Below are positions 9,121 to 16,826 of a DNA stretch of 64,000 bases, piece by piece (the first letter of the stretch is position 1; each line of letters starts with the position of its first letter). A program made the position numbers and the translations under genes. The notes under the pieces are model-generated. The model was given only the letters and a program-made list of their open reading frames with translations. It ran no database searches and was not told where the DNA came from. The stretch is from Rhodococcus sp. 06-462-5. GTDB taxonomy: Bacteria > Actinomycetota > Actinomycetes > Mycobacteriales > Mycobacteriaceae. The stretch lies in NCBI RefSeq assembly GCF_002258315.1, contig NZ_NOYD01000051.1, positions 46,424-110,423 of the forward strand, read 5' to 3'.

Positions 9121-10004
9121 TGAGCACGGCAACCACGAGCAAGAAGAAGGCCGTCCCGCAGACCTCCGACGGCCAGGACATTCGCAAGAAGAGCAAGTGG
9201 GGCCCGGGTACGGTCTGGTCGTTCGTCGCCTGGGTGGCAGGCATCGCCTTCTTCTTCCCGGTGCTCTGGATGGTCATCACCGGCTTCAAGCAGGAGGCCG
9301 ACGCCTACTCCAACCCGCCGAAGCTGATCTTCACCCCAACCCTCGATCAGTACCGAGGGGTCCTCGAGAGCGGCATCGGGACCACCCTGCTGAACTCGGC
9401 GTTCGCGACGATCGTCTCGACGATTCTCGTTCTGCTGCTGGGTGTTCCGGCGGCGTTTGCACTGTCACTGCGGCCGGTGAAGAAGACCCAGGACGTGCTG
9501 TTCTTCTTCATCTCCACCAAGATGCTGCCCGTCGTGGCCGTCATCGTTCCGCTGTACGTCATCGTCGGTGACATCGGCATGCTCGACAACATCTGGGCGT
9601 TGGTGATTCTCTACACCGCGATGAACCTTCCGATCGCCGTGTGGATGATGCGCTCGTTCTTCATGGAGGTGCCGTCGGAGCTGCTCGAGGCCGCCAGCAT
9701 GGACGGTGCATCGCTGTGGACCTCGGTACGCGAGGTGATCCTGCCGCTCGTGTCTCCCGGCATCGCGGCGACGTCGTTGATCTGCGTGATCTTCTCGTGG
9801 AACGAGTTCTTCTTCGCCGTCAACCTCACTGCCGTTCAGGCTCAGACGATTCCGGTGTACCTCGTCGGATTCATCACCGGCCAGGGCCTGTACTGGGCCC
9901 AGCTGTCCGCCGCTGCGACGTTCGCAGCACTCCCCGTCGTCCTTGCCGGATGGTTCGCGCAGAACAAGCTCGTGCGCGGCCTGTCCTTCGGCGCCATCAA
10001 ATAG
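9120..10004 (+). CDS. ABC transporter permease, polyol importer subunit 2
   Basis: Second permease of 294 residues, MalG/SmoG type, with the EAA loop EAASMDGASLWTSVREVILP. The stop of the previous gene and this ATG share one base (TGATG), and GAGGAGG lies 6 bases before the ATG. A GTG three bases earlier (9117) is possible, but its spacing to the ribosome site is too short. A lysine-rich cytoplasmic N-terminus (TTSKKKAV) precedes the first membrane segment. Confidence 0.9.
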   Translation: MSTATTSKKKAVPQTSDGQDIRKKSKWGPGTVWSFVAWVAGIAFFFPVLWMVITGFKQEADAYSNPPKLIFTPTLDQYRGVLESGIGTTLLNSAFATIVSTILVLLLGVPAAFALSLRPVKKTQDVLFFFISTKMLPVVAVIVPLYVIVGDIGMLDNIWALVILYTAMNLPIAVWMMRSFFMEVPSELLEAASMDGASLWTSVREVILPLVSPGIAATSLICVIFSWNEFFFAVNLTAVQAQTIPVYLVGFITGQGLYWAQLSAAATFAALPVVLAGWFAQNKLVRGLSFGAIK

Positions 10005-10015
10005 GAGAAAGTCTC

Positions 10016-11122
10016 ATGGCTGCAATCACGTACAAGAAGGCATCCTGCGTCTACGAAGGTGCCGATTCGCTCGCCGTCGATTCCCTCGACCTCGACATCA
10101 AGGATGGCGAGTTCGTCGTCCTGGTCGGACCGTCCGGCTCCGGCAAGTCCACTGCCCTGCGGATGCTCGCCGGTCTCGAGGAGATCGACGGTGGTGCAAT
10201 CGAAATCGGCGGCAAGAACATGGTGGGCGTTCCGTCCAAGGACCGCGACATCGCCATGGTCTTCCAGAACTACGCGCTCTACCCCAACAAGACCGTCGGG
10301 GAGAACATGGGCTTCGCGCTCAAGATGCGCGGAGTGAGCCTCGAGAAGCGTCAGGCACGCGTCGCGGAAGCGGCCCGTCTGCTCGATCTCACCGAGTACC
10401 TCGATCGCAAGCCCGGCAAGCTCTCGGGTGGCCAGCGTCAGCGAGTTGCCATGGGCCGCGCCATCGTTCGTGAGCCACAGGTGTTCTGCATGGACGAGCC
10501 GCTGTCCAACCTCGACGCCAAGCTGCGGGTGCAGACACGTACGCAGATCGCCGCGTTGCAGCGCAGGCTCGGCACCACGACGGTGTACGTCACCCACGAT
10601 CAGGTCGAGGCCATGACGATGGGCGATCGCGTCGCCGTCCTGCGCGGCGGAAAACTGCAGCAGTTCGCCTCTCCCACAGACCTGTACGACAACCCCGTCA
10701 ACGCGTTCGTCGCAGGATTCATCGGCTCCCCGGCAATGAACCTGATGACGGTACCGATCGGCTCGGGCGGCGTGCAGATCGGTAAGTTCCTGCTCCCGCT
10801 CGAGCGCGACGAACTGACCAAGCTCGCGAGCCTGGGTATCGACGAGGTCACCATCGGAATGCGGCCCGAGAACCTCGGCATCGTCCACGGAGGCGGCGAG
10901 GGCTTCGAGGGCAAGGTCGATCTCATCGAGGAGCTGGGCAGCGAGTCCTACGTCTACGCACACCTCGACGACCCGAAGGTCAAGGGACTCGACGGGGGAC
11001 CGGTGTCGTTGGTCGCGCGTTCGGCGGTGCGTGCTCCGGCGAAGATCGGCGAGAGCATCGGCCTGACGCGTCTCGACGGTGCGATCCACCTCTTCCACCC
11101 CGAGACGGGGGAGCGCATCTAA
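10016..11122 (+). CDS. ABC transporter ATP-binding protein, MalK/SmoK type
   Basis: ATPase of 368 residues that powers the polyol importer. Walker A is GPSGSGKST (38-46), followed by Q-loop FQNYALYP, signature LSGGQRQRV, Walker B FCMDEPLSNLD and H-loop VTHDQVEAMTMGDR. The C-terminal third is the OB-fold regulatory domain of the MalK/UgpC group (IGMRPENLGI). The start is ATG at 10016 with AGGAG upstream, 11 bases after the permease gene. ATPases of this group are sometimes shared among several importers. The stop overlaps the convergent small membrane protein gene by 4 bases. Confidence 0.93.
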   Translation: MAAITYKKASCVYEGADSLAVDSLDLDIKDGEFVVLVGPSGSGKSTALRMLAGLEEIDGGAIEIGGKNMVGVPSKDRDIAMVFQNYALYPNKTVGENMGFALKMRGVSLEKRQARVAEAARLLDLTEYLDRKPGKLSGGQRQRVAMGRAIVREPQVFCMDEPLSNLDAKLRVQTRTQIAALQRRLGTTTVYVTHDQVEAMTMGDRVAVLRGGKLQQFASPTDLYDNPVNAFVAGFIGSPAMNLMTVPIGSGGVQIGKFLLPLERDELTKLASLGIDEVTIGMRPENLGIVHGGGEGFEGKVDLIEELGSESYVYAHLDDPKVKGLDGGPVSLVARSAVRAPAKIGESIGLTRLDGAIHLFHPETGERI

Positions 11123-11592
11123 CGCGGCTGGTACGGGGTCTTTCGGGCGAGGATCAGTGCCGTCAGAAGCGCGGTACCCCAGAGCAGGAAGATGCCGTCG
11201 AAGAACAGGTGCCCGTACTTGACGTTTCGATTTTCGTCCGAGGCGATCAAGCCGATCGCCGCGCCGACGAACGACGCTCCGCCCCAGAGGATCAGCAGCA
11301 CCGAGCCGGGCCAGGATATGCCGAGAATCAACGACGGCAGCCGGGTCCGGTTCTGTGCTGCCAGGCGTGGCCGGTTCATGTACGCGAGGGCCGGAAGAAT
11401 TGCCGCTGCGAGCTTGACCAGCGTAAGTACAAGCAGGGCCGTTCGCGCTGTCTCCGGTTCGCTGTCGACCCACTCCGTGGCGAAGGAGCCGACGGTATCG
11501 AGCATCCACCGTCCACCTGCGGCCCAATAGCCGGAAGATGCTGCGTGGACTATCCCCAGTGCACATGCGATCGCGAAGTATCCGATGGCCAC
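11119..11592 (-). CDS. Small four-helix membrane protein, possibly DUF3995
   Basis: Protein of 157 residues with about four hydrophobic segments. The N-terminal helix followed by an Ala-Gly-Gly-Arg-Trp turn (GYWAAGGRWMLDTVG) resembles DUF3995 proteins; this is a recollection of pattern, not a search. No catalytic motif is apparent. It is convergent with the ABC ATPase gene (4-base overlap) and divergent from the acyl-CoA synthetase gene, so it stands as a single gene. Function unknown. Confidence 0.75.
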   Translation of the reverse strand: MAIGYFAIACALGIVHAASSGYWAAGGRWMLDTVGSFATEWVDSEPETARTALLVLTLVKLAAAILPALAYMNRPRLAAQNRTRLPSLILGISWPGSVLLILWGGASFVGAAIGLIASDENRNVKYGHLFFDGIFLLWGTALLTALILARKTPYQPR

Positions 11593-11696
11593 GGTGGTCG
11601 AGGCTAGCCGAGTTGCTACCCCCGTTCAGGGGTAGCGAGCAATTGTTCATCTCACCTACCGTGGCGGTGACGGGCATCACAGGCGCAGGAGGAAGC

Positions 11697-13385
11697 ATGG
11701 CCGAATCGGCATACACGGCATTCAGGGACGCACGCGATCTACTACTCGACGCCTACGGCGAGTACGACCGCGCAGTAGCAACTTTCGAATGGCCGTCGTT
11801 CGGTGAGACGTTCAATTGGGCGATCGATTGGTTCGATGCGATCGCGCGAGGCAACGACGGCACCGCGCTGTGGATAGTCGAGGAGGACGGCAGCGAGGCA
11901 AAGTACAGCTTCGACGATGTCGCTCGTCGCTCCGACCAGGTCGCCCGGTGGCTCGAGCAACAGGGAATCGGCCGCGGCGACTCGGTGATCCTGATGCTCG
12001 GCAATCAGGTGGAGCTGTGGGAAGCGATGCTCGCGGTGATGAAGCTGGGCGCGGTGTTGATGCCGACCACCACGGCCATCGGATCCGCCGACCTGACCGA
12101 TCGCGTGGTACGCGGCAATGCGCGCGCCGTGATCGTGAACCCCTCGGACACCGGCAAATTCGACGACGTCCCCGGTGACTACCTGCGTATCGCCACCTCC
12201 GCCTGTGACGGTTGGGTCGACTATTCCGGGGCCCGTGACGTCGAGGCTGTACCGTTCGAGTCGGTGACCGCTCCCACCGACCGACTGCTGATGTACTTCA
12301 CCTCCGGCACCACCAGCAAGCCCAAGCTCGTCGAGCACACTCAGATCTCCTATCCCGTAGGGCATCTGAGCACCATGTACTTCCTCGGGCTGCGTCCCGG
12401 CGACGTGCACCTGAACATCAGCTCCCCGGGGTGGGCCAAGCACGCATGGAGTTGCTTCTTCGCCCCATGGATCGCCGAGGCGACGATCTTCATCTACAAC
12501 TACGGCAAATTCGACGCGAAAGCACTGCTCGAGCAGATCCGACGGGCCGAGGTGACGACGTTCTGCGCACCACCGACCGTGTGGCGCATGCTGATTCAAG
12601 CGGACCTCGCCGGCGGCGGTGGATCGCTGCGCGAGGCCATCGGAGCCGGGGAACCGCTCAACCCCGAGGTGATCTCGCGGGTCCAGCAGGAGTGGGGCCT
12701 CAGTATCCGCGACGGGTTCGGGCAGACCGAAACCACTGCACTGGTGGCCAACACGCCCGGTGCGGTACTCAAGTCCGGCTCCATGGGGAGGCCGTTGCCG
12801 GGCGTGCCGGTGGTGATCGTCGACCCCACCACCGGCGAACTCGCCGACGAGGGCGAGATCTGCCTCGACCTCGCCCAGAATCCGTTCAACCTGATGACCG
12901 GCTACCTCGGCGATCCCGAGCGCAACGCCACCGTCATGGCCGACGGCTACTACCACACCGGCGACGTCGCATCACGGGACTCCGAGGGCTACATCACCTA
13001 TGTCGGCCGCACCGACGACGTGTTCAAGGCCTCCGATTACAAGATCTCCCCGTTCGAGCTCGAAAGCGTACTGATCGAACACCCCGCCGTTGCCGAGGCA
13101 GCAGTGGTGCCCGCCCCCGACGAGACGCGGCTGGCCGTACCCAAGGCATACGTGGCATTGGCGTCGGGCTGGGAACCCAACGAGGACACGGCATTCGAGA
13201 TTCTCAAGTACGCCCGAGAGCACCTGGCACCGTTCCTGCGTGTACGCCGTATCGAGTTCTTCGAGCTACCGAAAACGATCTCCGGCAAGATCCGTCGAGT
13301 GGAATTGCGTGCTCGTGAGGATGCGGCCGTGGGTCCGCTCGAGACCGAGTGGCGGGACGACCAGTTTCCTGCGCTGAAGAGGTGA
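11697..13385 (+). CDS. AMP-forming acyl-CoA synthetase
   Basis: Adenylate-forming enzyme of 562 residues that activates a carboxylic acid to its CoA thioester through an acyl-AMP. Motifs in order: the ATP loop YFTSGTTSKPKLVEH, DGFGQTETT, the ribose-binding YYHTGDVASRD, the hinge GRTDDVFKASDYKISPFELE, and the catalytic lysine in KTISGKIRR near the C-terminus. It resembles the acetyl-CoA synthetase/medium-chain acyl-CoA synthetase group more than long-chain FadD proteins. The ATG at 11697 has AGGAGG about 6 bases upstream, and the open frame before it is not conserved-looking. The substrate cannot be read from sequence alone. Its stop codon lies in the first copy of a duplicated palindromic repeat. 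Confidence 0.9.
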   Translation: MAESAYTAFRDARDLLLDAYGEYDRAVATFEWPSFGETFNWAIDWFDAIARGNDGTALWIVEEDGSEAKYSFDDVARRSDQVARWLEQQGIGRGDSVILMLGNQVELWEAMLAVMKLGAVLMPTTTAIGSADLTDRVVRGNARAVIVNPSDTGKFDDVPGDYLRIATSACDGWVDYSGARDVEAVPFESVTAPTDRLLMYFTSGTTSKPKLVEHTQISYPVGHLSTMYFLGLRPGDVHLNISSPGWAKHAWSCFFAPWIAEATIFIYNYGKFDAKALLEQIRRAEVTTFCAPPTVWRMLIQADLAGGGGSLREAIGAGEPLNPEVISRVQQEWGLSIRDGFGQTETTALVANTPGAVLKSGSMGRPLPGVPVVIVDPTTGELADEGEICLDLAQNPFNLMTGYLGDPERNATVMADGYYHTGDVASRDSEGYITYVGRTDDVFKASDYKISPFELESVLIEHPAVAEAAVVPAPDETRLAVPKAYVALASGWEPNEDTAFEILKYAREHLAPFLRVRRIEFFELPKTISGKIRRVELRAREDAAVGPLETEWRDDQFPALKR

Positions 13386-13570
13386 TGTGACTGTCCACAA
13401 GTTGCCTGCGGAGACGGGATCCCGATTCTCGAGGTGAATAGTGGACACTCAGGTCAGTTGGTGCGGGCGCGCAGGGTTTCGCTTGCCGTAGGTGATGTGA
13501 CTGTCCACTATTTGCGGTGGGAGGCGGGATCCCGATTCTCGAGGCGAATAGTGGACACCCAGGTCAGTGG
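13381..13570. repeat. Duplicated 80-bp palindromic repeat between convergent genes
   Basis: Two similar 80-base units (13381-13460 and 13491-13570) lie in direct orientation, offset by 110 bases. Each begins GGTGATGTGACTGTCCAC and ends near TGGACA.(C)TCAGGTCAGT. In unit 2, 14-base arms (13502-13515 and 13544-13557) pair with one mismatch around a 28-base loop that itself contains a small perfect palindrome (CGGGATCCCG). Unit 1 has only 7-base outer arms. The left unit contains the stop of the acyl-CoA synthetase gene; the right unit contains the stop of the convergent hydrolase gene. A duplicated bidirectional terminator is the likely origin. Confidence 0.75.
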
Positions 13571-14376
13571 TCCCAGAACTGTGCGAGAGCGCCGAGGACC
13601 TCTTCGGATGCGGCCATCGTCGTCGCGTGGTCGAATCCGCGGATGACATGCAATTCGGAGTTCGGTACCAACGCTGCGGCAGCTCTGGTGTCGTCGAGCC
13701 TGGTGCCGTCCTGAGAGCCGACGTAGAACAGCGACGGCTGGGTGAACTGCTGCAACGTCTCGTCCGGTAGTCCGGGATCGGCATCATTGGCTCGGATGTA
13801 CGCGGCCATGGCCTGAGCGTCGTTGGCGGAGAACACCGCTCGCGTACCGGGATCGATGGGGAACATGCGGTGGCTGCTCCACACCTCGAGAAAGCCGTCC
13901 ATGCCGCGCTGCTCCAACACATCCGCGCACCCGGGAAAGAACAGGCGATCGAACGCGCCGGCCTGAGCGCCGTGACTACCGCCGCCGACGGCCAGTGATC
14001 GCACTCGCTCGGGCTTCGCCGCGGTCAACGCCAAGCCCGCCCTGGCCCCGAACGAGTACCCCAGATAGTCGACGGTGTCGACACCCACTGCGTCGAGCAC
14101 TGCCGTCAGATCGCCGACGATGGTGCTCATCGCATACGCGTCGGGAGTATGCGGCTTCTCGCTGCGGCCGTGCCCGCGACTGTCGATCAGAATCAACTGC
14201 CGACTGCCGCGCAGCGCCTTCACATAGCCGAACGTCCGCCAGATCGTGTGTGTCAGAAAACTGCCGTGCACCATCAACAATGGCGGCCCGGACCCCACCA
14301 CCGTGTACGCGATCCGTGTCCCATCGTCTGCATTCGAGGCGTACTCCACCCCGCGATTCTTGCCCCTCGAGTCCAC
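13564..14376 (-). CDS. Alpha/beta hydrolase
   Basis: Alpha/beta-fold hydrolase of 270 residues or fewer. The oxyanion-hole segment is MVHGSFLTHTIW, the nucleophile elbow is GYSFGA (Ser), and the catalytic His is in GFDHATTM near the end. An acidic residue in the SQDG region is the probable third member. Small esterases, epoxide hydrolases and dehalogenases share this layout, and the substrate cannot be inferred. The start is uncertain: GTG at 14376 falls inside a tandem repeat, and GTG at 14349 is an alternative. The gene is convergent with the acyl-CoA synthetase gene across the duplicated palindrome, and its stop lies in that repeat. Confidence 0.82.
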   Translation of the reverse strand: MDSRGKNRGVEYASNADDGTRIAYTVVGSGPPLLMVHGSFLTHTIWRTFGYVKALRGSRQLILIDSRGHGRSEKPHTPDAYAMSTIVGDLTAVLDAVGVDTVDYLGYSFGARAGLALTAAKPERVRSLAVGGGSHGAQAGAFDRLFFPGCADVLEQRGMDGFLEVWSSHRMFPIDPGTRAVFSANDAQAMAAYIRANDADPGLPDETLQQFTQPSLFYVGSQDGTRLDDTRAAAALVPNSELHVIRGFDHATTMAASEEVLGALAQFWDH

Positions 14377-14460
14377 TCAACGTGACATTGACCCCCCCAA
14401 AAGGTCACTCAACGTGACATTGACCCCCGAAAAGTGCACTAGATGTCACATTGACTCCCC
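14374..14460. repeat. Tandem repeat of about 31 bases between hydrolase and ABC-F genes
   Basis: The 23-base unit beginning CACTCAACGTGACATTGACC occurs exactly at 14374 and 14406, and a degenerate copy (CACTAGATGTCACATTGACT) starts at 14437, giving periods of 32 and 31 bases. The third copy contains the ABC-F stop codon (14446-14448), and the first contains the possible GTG start of the hydrolase (14374-14376). It is too short and too uniform to be a CRISPR array. Confidence 0.75.
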
Positions 14461-16056
14461 ACGGGCGGACGCTTCTTGGGCGGACTCGGCGGGCTCGGCG
14501 GTCGGGGTGAGGTCGATGGTGCGGGTGGGGGCGATGGCGTCGAGGAACGGTCGATCGTGGCTGGCGATGATCAGCGCACCCTCGAATTTCTCGAGTGCGT
14601 CGATGAGGTGCTGTCGGCTGGTGATGTCGAGGTTGTTGGTCGGCTCGTCGAGCATCAGTAGTTTCGGGGCAGGTTCTGCCAGCAGGATTCGCGCCAGTGC
14701 AGCCCGCAGTCGCTCTCCTCCGGAGAGGGTGGCGACGACGGCGTCGGCGTCGGATCCGCGGAACAGGAAGCGGGCGAGTTGGCCTCGGATCTGTTCGGCG
14801 GTGGCCTGTGGGGCGACGTCGGATACGTTCTCGGCGACGGTGCGGGATTCGTCGAAGACGTCGAGTCGCTGCGGTAGGTACTTCCACGGCACCTCTGCCC
14901 CGGTGGCGTCCAGAGCCCGCAACAGGGTGGTCTTGCCGCTGCCGTTCGGTCCGATCAGGGCGATGCGTTCGGGACCGACGACAGTGACCTCCTCGTGGGT
15001 CAGAACAATCTGTCCCGGATGTACTTTCGTTGCCGGGAGGTCGACGCGTATCTCGCGGTCGTCGCGCACGAGGTCCTCGGCGGCCGAGAGCGACGACCGG
15101 GCATCGTCGACGCGATCGGTGTGGGTTCCGCGGAGTTTACCTGCCGATTCCTGGGCCGCCCGCTTGCGTCGGCCTGCAAGGATCGGAGGCACGCGCTTCT
15201 GCTCTTCCATCTTCTTGCCGAAGCGCTGACGCCGATCGAGTTTGATTCGGGTGTCGATCAATTCGCGTTCCTGCTTGCGGACGTCGTTCTTGGCATCGCG
15301 CACCGTGGCCCGTGCCGCCTCCTGTTCGGCATCGACGACCGAGCGATAGTGCCGATAGTTGCCGCCGAACATGCGCAGCCGCGAGGCTCCGCTGCGCTCT
15401 GCCCGCACCTCGGCGATGGAGTCGACGCGTTCGAGCAGCTCGAGATCGTGAGTACACACGATCAGCACGCCTGCATAGCCGTCGACCGCCGTGTACAAGC
15501 GTTCTCGCGCAACGTGATCGAGGTTGTTGGTCGGTTCGTCCAGCAGCAGCACATCAGGCTCGGCCAGTAACTCCGCAGTGAGCGCGAGCAGCATGGCCTC
15601 GCCGCCCGACAGGGTGCCGACTCGGCGATCGAGGTCGTCGAGGGAGCCGACGATGCCGCCGAGGCCGAGCTTGTCCAGCAATGCCAGAGCACGCTCCTCG
15701 ACGTCCCACGCCGACCCGACGGTTGCGAAGTCTTCCTCGTCGGCGGAACCGGATTCGATGCGGTGCAGCGCTTTTCTCACCGAATCGATGGCCAGCACCC
15801 GATCCACGGGGAGAGCGGGGTCCAGTGTGAAGTCCTGGCGCAGGTACCCCAAGACGCCCGGCATCGAGATGGAACCCCGCTGCGGTGTCAATTCTCCGGC
15901 GAGCAATCTCAGCAGGGTCGACTTCCCCGCACCATTGGAACCGATGAGACCCGTTGTGCCGCTGGGGAATATGGCCGACAGGGCGTCGAACACCGGGTCT
16001 CCGTCGGGCCAGGCGAATGTCAGGCCCGAGACGGACAGTGATGACGAATGAGGCAT
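14446..16056 (-). CDS. ABC-F family ATPase (ribosome-associated type)
   Basis: Soluble protein of 536 residues with two ATP-binding cassettes and no membrane segments. Cassette 1 has Walker A GSNGAGKST, signature LSGGEAMLL and Walker B LLLDEPTNNLD. Cassette 2 has GPNGSGKTT, LSGGERLRA and LMLDEPTNNLD. A charged linker (about residues 230-330, rich in Arg/Lys/Glu) joins them, as in proteins that enter the ribosomal E site. Members act in translation control or in resistance to ribosome-targeting antibiotics; which applies here is not clear. The ATG at 16056 is preferred over 16068 because GGGAG lies 5 bases upstream. Confidence 0.88.
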   Translation of the reverse strand: MPHSSSLSVSGLTFAWPDGDPVFDALSAIFPSGTTGLIGSNGAGKSTLLRLLAGELTPQRGSISMPGVLGYLRQDFTLDPALPVDRVLAIDSVRKALHRIESGSADEEDFATVGSAWDVEERALALLDKLGLGGIVGSLDDLDRRVGTLSGGEAMLLALTAELLAEPDVLLLDEPTNNLDHVARERLYTAVDGYAGVLIVCTHDLELLERVDSIAEVRAERSGASRLRMFGGNYRHYRSVVDAEQEAARATVRDAKNDVRKQERELIDTRIKLDRRQRFGKKMEEQKRVPPILAGRRKRAAQESAGKLRGTHTDRVDDARSSLSAAEDLVRDDREIRVDLPATKVHPGQIVLTHEEVTVVGPERIALIGPNGSGKTTLLRALDATGAEVPWKYLPQRLDVFDESRTVAENVSDVAPQATAEQIRGQLARFLFRGSDADAVVATLSGGERLRAALARILLAEPAPKLLMLDEPTNNLDITSRQHLIDALEKFEGALIIASHDRPFLDAIAPTRTIDLTPTAEPAESAQEASARGESM

Positions 16057-16189
16057 GGTTGCTCCCAAGGTGTGCGTGCGATGGATCTGCAGGCGTCTAG
16101 AACCTTTGGAAGAGCAATGGCCTCTCCGAATCTGTGGGCAGCAGGGCGAAGGCCACGCTAGCCCCGAACCGGGCGAGCACGCAAGCGAT

Positions 16190-16735
16190 TTACACCGACG
16201 GGCCCTTCTTGCGTAGCTCGTCGACCGTCTCCATCGCGCCGCGCAGTTCGTCCAACCACTCCTGGGTGTGTTCCCCGACCAGCTTGACCGCCCAGGCCAG
16301 AGCGTCGGCCCGGGAGCGCGCGACGCCGGCGTCGACGAGGGTGTCCAGGACGCGACGCTCGGGCTGACGCAGGCGGGTCATGACCGGTACTGCGAGGTGG
16401 GTGAACAGGACCACCTCGGATCCGGTTCGCACTCCCCAGGCGACCTTGCGTCCGTATCGCTTCTCGGCCTCGGCGGCGATCTGCATGCGGTCGCCGCGGG
16501 TCGTTTCTCGGAACCGTGCGATGCGGCCCTCGTTGGCTGCGGGTGAACTGTCCGGCTCTGCAGGCAATGTTCCGACGACGACGATCTCCTCTCGGTCGAC
16601 CTCGACCGAGGCGGCACCGTCGAACCACGTGTCCGGGAGTCGGCCACCGAACCAGTCGGCGGCGTCGGTGGCGTCGGGAACGTCTGCGTGCTGCCAGCCG
16701 CCGGGGCGACCGAACGAGCGTCCGTTGGGTTTCAT
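16190..16735 (-). CDS. Conserved-looking hypothetical protein of 181 residues
   Basis: I do not recognise this family. The protein is soluble and mixed alpha/beta. It has an N-terminal segment with DATDAADWFGGRLPD, a beta-rich centre (VEVDREEIVVVGTLP), a basic helix (GRIARFRETTRGDRMQIAAE) and a C-terminal helical part with repeated Arg/Ala (GVARSRADALAWAVKLVGEH). No signal peptide or membrane segment. The ATG at 16735 has AGGAG six bases upstream, which supports translation. It lies upstream of the ABC-F gene on the same strand (133-base gap) and divergent from the PBP gene. The function is unknown; a nucleic-acid-associated or regulatory role would be guesswork. Confidence 0.75.
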   Translation of the reverse strand: MKPNGRSFGRPGGWQHADVPDATDAADWFGGRLPDTWFDGAASVEVDREEIVVVGTLPAEPDSSPAANEGRIARFRETTRGDRMQIAAEAEKRYGRKVAWGVRTGSEVVLFTHLAVPVMTRLRQPERRVLDTLVDAGVARSRADALAWAVKLVGEHTQEWLDELRGAMETVDELRKKGPSV

Positions 16736-16826
16736 GGGGGCTCCTGTGGTTGCGTTGTAAGACTGATTACACAATTACACCTACTCTCGACATCGCGCCA
16801 CCAGTGTTTCGCGTACGCACTGGGGC

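Noticed and set aside
14374..14460. Possible CRISPR array
   Set aside because: Only two exact copies and one degenerate copy, with near-identical spacers of 8-9 bases and no cas genes.
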